A stretch of 64,000 nt of DNA from the NCBI GenBank assembly GCA_001247695.2, contig LGRX02033499.1, positions 1-64,000 of the forward strand. Reading direction: 5' to 3'. The DNA comes from Cymbomonas tetramitiformis (taxonomy: Eukaryota; Chlorophyta; Pyramimonadophyceae; Pyramimonadales; Pyramimonadaceae). Below the pieces are notes generated by a model, which saw only the letters and a program-made list of their open reading frames with translations, was not told where the DNA came from and did not search any database. The first letter of the stretch is position 1, and each line of letters starts with the position of its first letter. This document shows positions 54,421 through 64,000 of the stretch, piece by piece. A program made the translations under genes and the position numbers.

Positions 54421-54974
54421 ACCACCTCACCCCGAAGGTGGGAGGTGCACTGCAGGGCCAGCCGGTACTCCCGGGCAGGCGGCTAGAAGAAATGTAATGT
54501 TCCTAGCTACTAGTCAACTCGTGATGTGCCAATTCAGGGGTCTCAATCTAGGGTTTGGAGCTGAGTGCCAATCACGACTCCAGCTCCTGGAATGTGCGGC
54601 ACCCAAACAGGTGAAGATCGAAGTGCCGGCCAGTCGGTGTCCTCGTCCTGGAAGGCCAGGGCGGCACCAACGGGCTCATCCGGAAGCGGTGGGGCAAGGT
54701 CCTCAGCCGCAGGCACCACCAGAGCATCGCCGTCGTCATTGTCAATCGTGTCACCACCACAAGGTGCAGGCGGCAAGAGCCGCACGGACCGGAATGCTGC
54801 GTCAACAGCGTCAACAGCGGGCACAGCAGGTGGGGCAGGAGTGTGCCCGGAGGCACAGCGTGAGCCGATATGCCTATGCGTCCGTATGTGTGTCATCGGG
54901 GGTAATCTGGGATTGGCACGATGACAGTGAAATTGGGCTTGAAATCACGATGAGAATGAATACCAGATGTCCGG

Positions 54975-55222
54975 GGTATGACAGTATGACACTATGACAC
55001 TATGACAGTATGACAGTATGACACTATAGTAGTATGACAGTACTGTGGGGGGTGTCATCGTGGAACTCAGTCAGACCCTCGAAGAATGGTCAGATTCGCA
55101 TCGGGGTTGAAAAGACAATGAAATCGAATATCAGATATTAAGGTTATGACAGTATGACAGTATGACGACTATGACAGTATGACAGTATGACAGTACAGTA
55201 GTATGACAGTACTGTGGGGCAG
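54975..55222. repeat. Two GACAGTAT microsatellite blocks
   Basis: 8-bp units GACAGTAT/GACACTAT repeat at 54979-55046 and 55146-55220. Both blocks end in the same AGTAGTATGACAGTACTGTG plus GGG..GTCATCGTG, so the blocks arose by duplication of a unit of about 170 bp. The words match the GACAGTAC hairpin in the nearby LTRs. Confidence 0.8.
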
Positions 55223-56437
55223 TCATCGTGTCAGCCTGTCGGCATAACATCTGAATCGAGAATGATGAATCGGAATTAGAAATGAGATCGGATCGGGAAC
55301 TGAACGTTGAGCCGAAGTGTGACATCGGCTCTCGAGTGGTTGACCCTGCAACCTGAGTGACGAGTGAATAAGTAGAGCACTTGAGAAGTGTTTAGCCTTC
55401 AGAACTCGGAACCGAATTATCGTTTGTACCTCAATCTGGCCCTGATCCAGTATATTATAAAATCCGAATTGTGTACCTTTGCACGTTCAATCAAAAACAT
55501 ATTTCCGAGCATCTGTCGTAGTGCCCCAGGCACAATTGGTATCAATGAGCGTTACTTGAACACCTCCGCGCGTTCAACCACGGCGTTACCGTAACTTCCG
55601 TTATACTGCGGGGGGAGACTCATACTTTTGGGAAACTTTGCGCAACTTTTACGTCAGAAAAGCCATTTTTTTTCAAAGAAGGAATCCATATACTGCTCCC
55701 AAAAGTCACAAAACATCAGTATAACGTTCCCTTAACAGTGGGGGCCCAACCAGGCTCAGAAAAGTCAAGATTCGTTTTCCGATCTTAAACTCCAAGTCTG
55801 CCCCAGGCTACAAACAACCGTCAGGGAGCACCCTAAAGGGTTTCCCCGGTTTATAGTAGCCAGGAAAACCTCATAACTCACTTTCTAGAGCCTTAAAAAG
55901 GCGAAAAACAGCCCAAAATAGCCGTTTTAGCCCGTTTTCAGCCTACCCCAAAACCTTCCACAGTAGCCCCCACCACCAAAAACTCCTTCCCCAGACCCCA
56001 TAGGACAGCCTAGAACCCCTCAATACCGCCCTCACGGCCACCAGCAGTTGGGAAAGCCGCTCAAAACAGCGCTTTTAGTGGTTTCTGGACAGTTCCTGGA
56101 CAGTTTCTGGACACCTCTGGTTTACTCTCTGGCTGGAATATTTCTGGAGTGTACGAAGCCCGGTTACCTTCTGGGACCTTGCTGAGCTTTCTGGTTGCAG
56201 TTTCTTGACCTCTGCCTGCATACTTAGGCACTTGAAATCTGTGTCGCGGAGCCCTGGCGAAATTTTGAGTACGCCAGTGTATGGCAGTTTTCCCCACAAA
56301 AGCACAGAAGAGAGTGGTGGAAACAGGGACCCCTCAAGTGGTTATTTCAACCAGACCCCACCTTCCCACCAGCAGGAGCCTTCGATAACTCCCCAGAGGG
56401 CCCCCTCCCACCTTCACCCTCCTCTTCAGACGACGAG
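55223..56437. other. Non-coding region, possible retroelement leader
   Basis: No gene recognised. It has TTGGTATCAATGAGCG at 55537 (only loosely like a tRNA-primer site) and CAGTGGGGGCCCAACC near 55736. GTTTCTGGACAGTTCCTGGA style short repeats lie at 56079-56113. Confidence 0.4.
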
Positions 56438-56439
56438 GT

Positions 56440-56671
56440 GGAAGACAACTGAGCGCCTGGACAGCATACACCCTGGCTATCCCACCAGCGCGCCACTACC
56501 GTGAGTGGTACTACCAGGGGTTCACGGTTTTTGTCTTCAACTACCCGGACCCTTACCACCCAGCAATACCGGTGCTTCCTGGTGAAACCTTGGCCGACGC
56601 TCCACCGTCTCCAGAAGTCAGCCCTACACCTTCTCCTCCTCCTTCCCCCCTTCACGAAAGCGACACTGAAT
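56440..56671 (+). CDS. C-terminal ORF fragment, unrecognised
   Basis: The frame ending at TAA 56669-56671 reads SAWTAYTLAIPPARHYREWY then YQGFTVFVFNYPDPYHPAIP and a Pro-rich tail SPTPSPPPSPLHESDTE. The aromatic start and Pro/Ser tail look like a real protein end. No upstream start in this frame. Possibly the end of a retroelement polyprotein preceding the polyglutamine ORF. Confidence 0.3.
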
Positions 56672-56757
56672 AAACAAAAGGCGAGCACTTCCTACCTTCT
56701 GCTCACCTGTGGCTTTTGCCACACCCAGTGTGCGATCTGATCAGCTCAGCAGCCAGT

Positions 56758-57204
56758 ATGTCGCAACATATATCAGAGTCCTTTCCCAGCATGGGGGTCA
56801 GTGCAGAGCCGTCACGCCCCCCATTGTTCTCGCCCCTCACCTTCCCATCGCCCGCCGCTTACGCTTCCGCTCACCCCATTCCACATCCAGGCACCACCAT
56901 GCCCTACACAGCGGTGCCCCGCCCTTATACTATGCCGGATGGCACCCCCGCACAGGCTGTATGGAACGGCGTCAATTGGGTATTGCCCCAATCAGCGCCC
57001 CTCGCTGGGGGAGTATCACCAGTGCCGTTCACACTGGGAACCCATCACCCCGTGGGCGCATATCCCACACCGTTCCAACAACAGCTACAGCAGCAGCAGC
57101 AGTGGCTCGCGTACCAGCAGCAGCAACAGCAGTGGCTTCAGCAGCAGCCACTGGAACCGATGCAGCAGCAGTTACAGCAGCAGCAGTTACAACAGCAGCA
57201 GTTA

Positions 57205-57241
<37 letters not shown>

Positions 57242-58596
57242 CGCAGCCGCCACAACAGCCGCAGCATCGACCACAGCAGCCCCATCAGCTGGCGCCAGCC
57301 ACCTCCGCGCTTCATGACTCAGGCGCGGATCTCTCATCGCTGCAGCACTTCATCAGCATCGGCGCCGCGGCCCTGCCGGACCCTCTGCAGGTACCCCTTG
57401 ACAGCGGGGTTCAGCAGAACGTCTTGGGCGGTACCCAGCTCTTGGTGCGTCACCTTCCCGCGGTGGCGACAACCTCAGAGACTCGCCGGCGTCGGCGTTC
57501 CCGAAGGGCATCTTCGGGCCCTGCGACACATGGCAAGCATCTTCCAGGCCCAAGCCACGCACCTGATCACTCTGACCCCGACTCCGGTACGGACATCAGC
57601 CGCACCAGCACGGGGACCAGAGGCAGCCGAAGCACGCAGGCACGGGCTGAGCGCAGGCGGAGGGCCGCCCACAGGTCCGGCTCCGACTCGGACGCGAGCA
57701 GCCGAAGTGAACACATTCGCAGAGAAGTCCTGGCGGCAGTACAGGCCCTGGACATCTCCGCGGTGCTCTCGAGAGGACTCGCGCTGCCTGGTGCGACGGC
57801 ATCGGCAGGAGCCTCCCCACCAGGCGACCCTCAGGGCAGCGCACAGGGCCTGACGGCGGACCATCTACACGAGGCAGACGCCGCCGCCAGCGTAACCCCT
57901 CCAGTGCCTCAGACCGCCGCTGAGACCGCTCCCGCCGAACCTCCCACTCAGGGCCGGCCAAATCCCCATAACATGATGGTGGCCCGCCGGCGGCAGTCGA
58001 TGGAGACGGTGGTGCACGGTGGTGGCAATCCCGACTCAGAGCCCAGAGACTCCAGTTCAAGCGACTCGCCACCAGGCCCCCCTAGTGATCCACCTCAGGA
58101 TCCCCCTGACGATCCCGCACCAGAGCCCTCCTACCCTCAGTACCCAGAGGTCAGAGCCCTCTTCGTCACCCACGATGGTGGGTCATTGTGGGTGCACCAG
58201 TCAGCTGGGGTGCGAGGCGCGGCAACCGTCTCCCTACCATGGGACGAACGCCGCCGGGCTGGGGTGCAGGGCGACGCCATCTTGTTCAGGATCATGCACC
58301 TGCTGGGAGCGCCGCTGACTGCATATGCGCGCATGGGGGGCCGGCTACACCATGCACCCCTACCCCTTACCAACCCTCGTGTGGAGACCTGGGTCCTCAT
58401 GGTCGACCGCGAGGTCATGGATATGGCAATGGGGGACCCAGCCGCGGCCAATGTGCGGTCTACCAGCATGGGGCAGCCAGTATGGGAGTGGATCCCTGCT
58501 ACTGCGCGGGCGGGGAGTCGGAGATGCAGAACTTCGATCAGGACGGGCTCGCCGCGTGGTCGGAGGTCAGCAACTCCGATTGGTACCGGAGCATGA
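56758..58596 (+). CDS. Polyglutamine, SR-rich ORF of unknown function
   Basis: ATG 56758 (MSQHISESFPSMG). Order: Pro-rich N-terminus, a 60-residue Gln tract encoded by CAG-rich sequence (57079-57255), an Arg/Ser-rich basic part (RRRRRSRRASS, RAERRRRAAHRSGSDSDASS), a Pro/Asp linker, then a compact region YPEVRALFVTHDGGSLWVHQ ... DAILFRIMHLLGAPLTAYAR ... TWVLMVDREVMDM ... VWEWIPAT. A frameshift near 58505 would extend it with EMQNFDQDGLAAWSEVSNSD to 58739, where it runs into the fold-back element. No family recognised. It sits between retroelement fragments and the gag at 62049, so a retroelement origin is likely. 612 codons before the stop. Confidence 0.5.
57079..57255. repeat. CAG-rich polyglutamine tract
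   Basis: Runs of CAG/CAA interrupted by TTA, TGG and CCA, with the longest pure stretch near 57205-57240. It reads Gln in the plus-strand ORF. Confidence 0.85.
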
Positions 58597-58728
58597 GCGT
58601 GGTGGCCGCACAACCATCCACACCCCTGCCCTTCCATACACCTCTCCCACTCCCCGCACCACCATCAGCCCCTACATTACCGCCCACTCCGACCGCAGTC
58701 CCCACAAACCCGGAAAAAAGGTTATCGA

Positions 58729-59280
58729 GGAATAGATAACTCCAAAATGGGGAATAGAAATTTCGATCTGTTTTTGGGGAATAGATTATATGTCACATGC
58801 CATCGAGCCATGCCATCTATCGTTTCGGTTTGTACTACTGTACAGTATGAACTATCACTCGGTACCCCGGAGGTTCCCCGGAGGAGGCGCAAGCGGTTCA
58901 GCGTGTGCAATATTTTGCGTCTGGCACACCCCCTTCTTCAAAACAATTTTTTGCATGTAGCATGAAGCATAATTTTTTCCACCATTCGATTCTAAAGCGT
59001 TTGTATTCATTAGGTGAATACCTTTCGTTTGAGCTATCGATTGGCCCCATCCGCAACCGCATCAGCTTAGCCTTCGCGACTGCAAGCTAAGTTGGTGCGG
59101 TGTGAGATGGTTTCAACCACTTGCGGCTTTGCATAATAGGGGTTTTCGTGAGAATCTTCTCACGAAACTTGGCAGTGATATTGTTCATATCAATATCAGT
59201 GCACCCTCAAGAGCATATGGCAAGCCGTTGAGTATATTAAAGACGGCCGCGTGCTGGCATGATGCCTTTTGGGTTTGAAA
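58729..59280 (+). repeat. Left inverted arm of the fold-back element
   Basis: 552 bp, from GGAATAGATAACTCC to CTTTTGGGTTTGAAA. Pairs with 61453-61999. Confidence 0.88.
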
Positions 59281-60135
59281 CCCAAACCCAAGCATGCCAA
59301 ACAGCGAAGGGCTTCCCGTGAGTTCCAGCGCACGTAACTTTGCAAAATATATTGATAAGATGCATATATTTCACTTTTCTGAAGTGCAAGGTTTGCGATA
59401 GCTTGTGCGCGAAGTTAACATATCATTTCTTTGACCCAGATTTATGAGTTTGTATATCACGCTAAAATCTGTGTCAAAGAAATAGTAATACCATTTTGTG
59501 CACAGACTTTCTTAGACCTTGTGCTTCGAATATATCAAAGATAAATATCTTGGCAATATTTCTACGCAGTTACGTGCGCTAGAACGCACGGGAAGCCCTT
59601 CGCTGTTTAGCATGTATTGGGTTTGGAAACATTCGAACCCAAGCCCAATAGATCTGCCAAAGAAATAAATTGATGGTTTTGCCAACAAGTTATCTCAAAC
59701 CTTGTGCTTCTGAGAACTGAAAGATATGTGTCTTGTAAATATTTGTGCATAGTTTCGCGCGCTATAACGCACGGGAATTGCTTTTCAGTTTGGCATGTAT
59801 TGTGGTTGGGTAAACTCGAACACAAACCCAATAAATCTCCAAAGAAATAAATTGATGGCTTCGTGCACAAGGCTTTTGAGGCCTTGGGCCTTTGGCAACT
59901 AAAAGATATATATCTTAGTAATACTTTTGCAGAGTTACGGGCGCTGGAACTCACGGGAAGCCCTTTGCTGTTTGGCATGTTTGGGTTTGGGTTTGCATGT
60001 ACCCAAACCCATGATGTGTAGCACGCGTTTTGCGCATAGCTTACATCAGAGGTTGTGCGTTTGAGGGTGCACCAATATTGCTGTTAGCAATATTGGTGCC
60101 AAGTATCGTGCGCTAGAACGCACGAGAACCCCTCC
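59281..60135. repeat. Internal repeats of the fold-back element
   Basis: The block GTTACGTGCGCTAGAACGCA...GGGAAGCCCTTCGCTGTTTnGCATGT plus TTGGGTTTGG occurs about five times (inverted at 59290-59340, direct at 59565-59630, 59745-59815, 59930-59990, 60090-60140). No coding sequence. Confidence 0.75.
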
Positions 60136-60361
60136 GCTGTTTGAGTTTTGATGCGATGTGCATGAAAGTTATAAGGGCCTCTCAGCTTAGCTCGCAGTCG
60201 CGACTGCAAACTGAGCTGATGCGGCCACGGCTCAGTCAAGAGCTCAAAAAACTCCTACCTAAGAGTCTAAATGATATATCTTTGTGCATTACGAACGTTG
60301 GAAAATGTTTTCCCAATCGAATTTACTCGCAAACAGTGTGGGCAATCATACGTGCAGTGAA

Positions 60362-60424
60362 ATATTCACGGCCGTGAATTTAATATTCACGGCCGTGAAT
60401 TTAATATTCACGGCCGTGAATTCC
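60362..60424. repeat. Three palindromic ATATTCACGGCCGTGAATTTA units
   Basis: A 21-bp unit with the perfect palindrome TTCACGGCCGTGAA repeats three times in direct tandem (60362, 60383, 60404). Confidence 0.9.
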
Positions 60425-60521
60425 AGATTCGGGAGGGCGTAAACCGTACGTTTATGTGAGAACTGAAGTCGGCTTGGTTGCAAAGACCTGTCTGGTATTT
60501 TCTCTAAGTATTTTCAGACGT

Positions 60522-60814
60522 TCCCAAAGTGACCAAAAACCGAACGATCGGCGATCGAACGGTTTTTGGTCACTTTGGGAGTGAGATCGTGAGTTTAGGC
60601 TTGGTGACAACACGCGAAACAACACTGAGTATTTTCAGACGCGTTCCCAAAGTGACCAAAAACCGAACGATTGGCGATCGAACGGTTTTTGGTCACTTCG
60701 GGAGTAAGATCGCGAGTTTAGGCTTGGTGACAACACTGAGTATTTTCAGACGCGTTCCCAAAGTGACCAAAAACCGTTCGATCGCCGATCGTTCGGTTTT
60801 TGGTCACTTTGGGA
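60522..60814. repeat. Three 59-bp hairpins, one with inverted core
   Basis: Hairpins at 60522-60580, 60644-60702 and 60756-60814 have arms TCCCAAAGTGACCAAAAACC/GGTTTTTGGTCACTTTGGGA and are spaced by GTGAGATCGTGAGTTTAGGC plus TTGGTGACAACAC. The core of the first two is GAACGATCGGCGATCGAAC (one base differs in the second); the third is its reverse complement. Confidence 0.88.
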
Positions 60815-61452
60815 GTGAGATCGTGAGTTTCTAAGGCTTGGTGACAACACGCGAGACAACACTCAGTGTTTAAGTATTACCAGTGTTTAAGTATTACCGT
60901 CTGAAAATACTTCGAGAAAATACTCACTGTTTGATTTGTTAAATATGCAATTTTAACTAAAGGCGGAAGGCTTTCTCTCCGGGAGTGTGCCCCTGTCCAG
61001 CGAAATAAAGATCTCTAAGATTGTATACTAATCTGAGTCTTCAAAATATTATCACATATTCCTAGTTAGAATGATAATGTGGGTACCCGTTTCGCAAAGA
61101 AGATGAAACCCCATAGCGCAACTATTGCGGGTTTCAAATTCCTTAAATTGATAAATTCCACCCGCTTCCGCCAAATGAACGCGTCATCCCACAACGAGAT
61201 GTGTGGTTGACCGTTCAGTTTGTGCAATTTGTTTAGGGAAAACAACGCATACGAAATACTATTTTTGCTAACGCTTCCCTCATCCGAAGGTTGCCCAGGC
61301 TCTCTTGCAAACGAGCGCGCGAATGAGGGAAGAAACGTTTAGCGGAAACGTGGACGCGGTTGACATCCGCGTTTCCGCTAGAGGTGAAATTGCACTGCCA
61401 AACGGTCAGTATGTGTTTATTATGCTTATATGATATGCGTGATATGTTCATG

Positions 61453-61999
61453 TTTCAAACCCAAAAGGCATCATGCCAGCACGCGGCCGTCTTTAATATA
61501 CTCAACGGCTTGCCATATGCTCTTGAGGGTGCACTGATATTGATATGAACAATATCACTGCCAAGTTTCGTGAGAAGATTCTCACGAAAACCCCTATTAT
61601 GCAAAGCCGCAAGTGGTTGAAACCATCTCACACCGCACCAACTTAGCTTGCAGTCGCGAAGGCTAAGCTGATGCGGTTGCGGATGGGGCCAATCGATAGC
61701 TCAAACGAAAGGTATTCACCTAATGAATACAAACGCTTTAGAATCGAATGGTGGAAAAAATTATGCTTCATGCTACATGCAAAAAATTGTTTTGAAGAAG
61801 GGGGTGTGCCGGACGCAAAATATTGCACACGCTGAACCGCTTGCGCCTCCTCCGGGGAACCTCCGGGGTACCGAGTGATAGTTCATACTGTAGTACAAAC
61901 CGAAACGATAGATGGCATGGCTCGATGGCATGTGACATATAATCTATTCCCCAAAAACAGATCGAAATTTCTATTCCCCATTTTGGAGTTATCTATTCC
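61453..61999 (-). repeat. Right inverted arm of the fold-back element
   Basis: 547 bp, from TTTCAAACCCAAAAG to GGAGTTATCTATTCC. Pairs with 58729-59280. Confidence 0.88.
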
Positions 62000-62048
62000 C
62001 GAATCATTATGCTACCCACAAACCCCGCGCCTGCGCCTCCGCCCGCGC

Positions 62049-63506
62049 ATGCCCCGGGACCACCACCTCCTGCCCGTTTTCCCCATTCCGCCGCCGCAAA
62101 CCCCGTTCACTCTGCCGCTGCCGCGAACCCCGTTCACTCTGCCGCCGCTGCGAACCCCGTGCTCTCTATCTCCCAGCGCCACCCCCTTTGTTCCAGGCAT
62201 CGTCCGTCTGCCGCAGGGCACTAACCTGCGAGCATCTCCAGACGAGGTTCGCCTGGAGCACAAGACCAAAGAGATAGTGCTAAAGCTGGTCAAGAGCGTC
62301 ACCAGGTTCCCCCGCTCCGCGTCCGACACAAAATCGGCCGACAAGGAGGGCCTCCTGACGCAGTTGGAGCACTACTCCCACATGGTGCGGAAGGTATTCC
62401 AGGAGGCCATCGTGATCGAAGCACTGACCACTCCCAGTTGTACGCCATCGGTATCAGAGTACCAGGCGAGTGTGTCAAGCCTTCTTTGGAGCTTCAAGGA
62501 GTACACTCTTCAAGACCAGCAGAGAAAGTTCTTGGAGCGCGCGGCGGGGACCTTTGGGTCCGAGCAAGCTTGGCACCAACGCTACGGGGAGCTGGACGTG
62601 TTCTTCAGCGATCTGGCGGTGTGCTCTCTGACGCAGGCCTACCTGGAGAACGCACACGGCGAGGCCATTGCCCTGAAGCAGGCGGTGAACGAGACCGCGG
62701 CGGAGTATTTCTCGCGACTGGAGACCCGCATGGCCTCCGTCAACTTCCTGGCCGGCAGAGTCCCCAATTGCGTGGAGATGACCAACCTGTCGATGCTCTC
62801 TACGTACCGCCGGGGGCTGAAATATGCACCCAAGGTGATGCGGCGCCTGAGAGCCATCCACTTGGATGTCTCCAAACCAGAAGAGTGGGAGAGGAAGGCC
62901 GTCGCTGACGACATCCCAGGCACCCACAACGCCTTGTTGAAGATTCGGGAAGTTGCTGAGGAGGTGGAGAGTGACATTGACACGGAGGCGGCTCAGAGGC
63001 GCTCTCAAGACCGTCCTCCCCGTGCTGTTTCCTTCGCTAACCCACCACCTCGCACCCCCTTCTACAGGCGTACCCCCTCTTCGAGCCGCCCGGCTCTTGC
63101 CATGCTGGAGAACGGGCCTGCCACCACCGTCGCCGCGGCAGTGACCCCCTTGCCACCACCACCTGGCCTCTCCCGCCCCGACGCTCCGAAAGTCCGCCGG
63201 TGCTTCGCCTGCGGCTCTGCGGAGCACATCGTCCGTAACTGTACGGACGAGGCTAAACTCAAGGAGTGGAGGGCCAATGCACCCGCTCGACTGGCGAACT
63301 CCCCTGGGTGTGTAGCCGCCGTCGTTTGGGCCATCGAGCAGCAGGAGGACATCTCCTCGGTGGATGGCGTCCCAGAGGAGTTCTCCGAGGAGGTCTTGGC
63401 TCTTGCTACCTGTGAGGACGAGCAGAGCTATCAGACCCTGGCGGCCCTTGCGGGCATCGAGCTTGTGGAGGGTGACGGCCTTCCCCCGGTGGAGAGCGAT
63501 GAATGA
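62049..63506 (+). CDS. Retrotransposon gag with zinc knuckle
   Basis: Frame open from inside the fold-back arm; the first ATG beyond it in frame is 62049 (MPRDHHLLPVF). An alternative ATG at 62009 lies in another frame that closes at 62224. After a Pro-rich start with three tandem repeats (62098-62160) comes a helical capsid-like region (RLEHKTKEIVLKLVKSVTRF, NETAAEYFSRLETRMASVNF, MTNLSMLSTYRRGLKYAPKV). A CCHC knuckle CFACGSAEHIVRNC (C-x2-C-x4-H-x4-C, from 63201) and an acidic C-terminus ending VESDE follow. This is the layout of LTR-retrotransposon gag, binding RNA and forming particles. About 485 residues. No pol is seen before the window ends, so the element is partial or continues elsewhere. 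Confidence 0.8.
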   Translation: MPRDHHLLPVFPIPPPQTPFTLPLPRTPFTLPPLRTPCSLSPSATPFVPGIVRLPQGTNLRASPDEVRLEHKTKEIVLKLVKSVTRFPRSASDTKSADKEGLLTQLEHYSHMVRKVFQEAIVIEALTTPSCTPSVSEYQASVSSLLWSFKEYTLQDQQRKFLERAAGTFGSEQAWHQRYGELDVFFSDLAVCSLTQAYLENAHGEAIALKQAVNETAAEYFSRLETRMASVNFLAGRVPNCVEMTNLSMLSTYRRGLKYAPKVMRRLRAIHLDVSKPEEWERKAVADDIPGTHNALLKIREVAEEVESDIDTEAAQRRSQDRPPRAVSFANPPPRTPFYRRTPSSSRPALAMLENGPATTVAAAVTPLPPPPGLSRPDAPKVRRCFACGSAEHIVRNCTDEAKLKEWRANAPARLANSPGCVAAVVWAIEQQEDISSVDGVPEEFSEEVLALATCEDEQSYQTLAALAGIELVEGDGLPPVESDE

Positions 63507-64000
63507 CTGGCCGGCGGCCAGCCCCAGACCCTGCCCTTCGAGGAAGTGAGGTCTTGCCCTGATGATCAGACCCTCTCCGCCCTGGATGGCTATTACCCGG
63601 AAGTACTGGTAATAGTACTTTCGACGCCGAAAGTACTGTCACAAGTACTTTCACGGCATAATTTTTTTCGGGGTCTTCCCATTATTGGGGGGGGCTGCCA
63701 ATCATATCCCAGTCCCCTAAGGACCTAAACTGAGTTGTCTTATGCCCCATTGGTCGGCTTTCCACTTGTAGCCTTCTCAATGGATGCTAGAAGCCAAGGG
63801 GGTAGCATTTTTTGTTACATTCCATTGTTTTGTAGTTGCAAAGATAGTGCCCTCTCCTTTTGAATTTTTTGAAAGCACGCATTGGCCGATGAACAAGCTG
63901 GCGATCACTCAAATCATAACTATATATCGCATCTAATCATGTATGTGACAATAAATCTGATGACATGATGGCATGTATGATAAGTTGCGGGTCAAACCCA
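63507..64000. other. Non-coding end of window
   Basis: Contains AGTACTTTC palindromes (63600-63655), including a hairpin AGTACTTTCG/CGAAAGTACT, and a G-run at 63687-63693. No protease or reverse transcriptase frame seen after gag. Could include a 3' LTR whose partner is outside the window. Confidence 0.45.

Larger units (their letters stand above)
58729..61999. mobile_element. 3.3-kb fold-back element with ~550-bp inverted arms
   Basis: Arms 58729-59280 and 61453-61999 are near-identical reverse complements, differing by a 5-bp indel and scattered bases. The ends read GGAATAGATAAC...GTTATCTATTCC. Flanking CGA at 58726-58728 and 62000-62002 gives a 3-bp target duplication. Both arms carry the same meaningless 61-codon ORF (MQYFASGTPPSSKQFFACSM). 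The interior has no transposase, only repeats and hairpins, so it is non-autonomous. It sits between the polyglutamine ORF and the gag ORF. Confidence 0.85.

Noticed and set aside
55530..55560. tRNA-iMet primer-binding site
   Set aside because: TTGGTATCAATGAGCG differs from the usual TGGTATCAGAGC by an insertion, and no LTR pair was found around it.
58188..58510. Nudix hydrolase resemblance in the polyglutamine ORF
   Set aside because: The Nudix box (GX5EX7REUXEEXGU) is not present; only a loose pattern of hydrophobic strands.
58905..59090. 61-codon ORF duplicated at 61643-61828
   Set aside because: Identical because it lies in both inverted arms of the fold-back element; no protein features.

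Overview
The window reads as nuclear DNA of a TE-rich eukaryote, most likely a flagellated green alga. It has spliced genes with GT-AG introns, many with 5' splice sites of the form GTGCG. Two conserved host genes are recognisable: LSG1 (60S ribosome-export GTPase, 13 exons, + strand, 38063-44147) and IFT20 (intraflagellar transport, - strand, 47055-49188). A ciliary gene together with satellites, hAT, DIRS-like, LINE and LTR elements would fit a prasinophyte-grade alga such as a Pyramimonadales/Cymbomonas relative. That placement is inference; no marker gene in the window proves it.

Layout. 1-6236: 45-bp satellite (about 138 copies) with higher-order duplications. 7528-10442: decayed tyrosine-recombinase (DIRS-like) retrotransposon, - strand. 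10910-11310: two exons of an unrecognised gene. 11923-14809: decayed hAT transposase gene with an N-terminal chromodomain and a BED finger. 16200-17640: ATCGAT-rich sequence around a second hAT fragment. 17822-26324: an intact-looking 8.5-kb DNA transposon with 27-bp perfect terminal inverted repeats and a TGAT target duplication. 26383-29332: hAT-like leader, LINE reverse transcriptase and an uncharacterised broken ORF. 30.6-37.8 kb: AT-rich complex repeats and a 1.6-kb-spaced segmental duplication. 38-49.2 kb: host island with LSG1 and IFT20. 49905-53132: gag-only LTR retrotransposon (232-bp LTRs, ATTTT target duplication). 53.1-56.7 kb: repeats and fragments. 56758-58596: polyglutamine/SR-rich ORF. 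58729-61999: 3.3-kb fold-back element with about 550-bp inverted arms. 62049-63506: zinc-knuckle gag.

The main discovery is the 17822-26324 element. It carries two divergent multi-exon genes. One is a DUF7869-type putative transposase (- strand). The other is a 1134-residue protein (+ strand) whose C-terminal part has the motif order of a beta-class DNA amino-methyltransferase, with a changed catalytic motif (DCNY where DPPY is usual). The first long intron of each gene holds a seven-copy, 66-69-bp tandem array built on the same palindrome (CGTTCATTAGCTAATGAACG). A transposon encoding its own DNA-methyltransferase-like protein, with matched palindromic arrays in both introns, is the best candidate here for an undescribed system.
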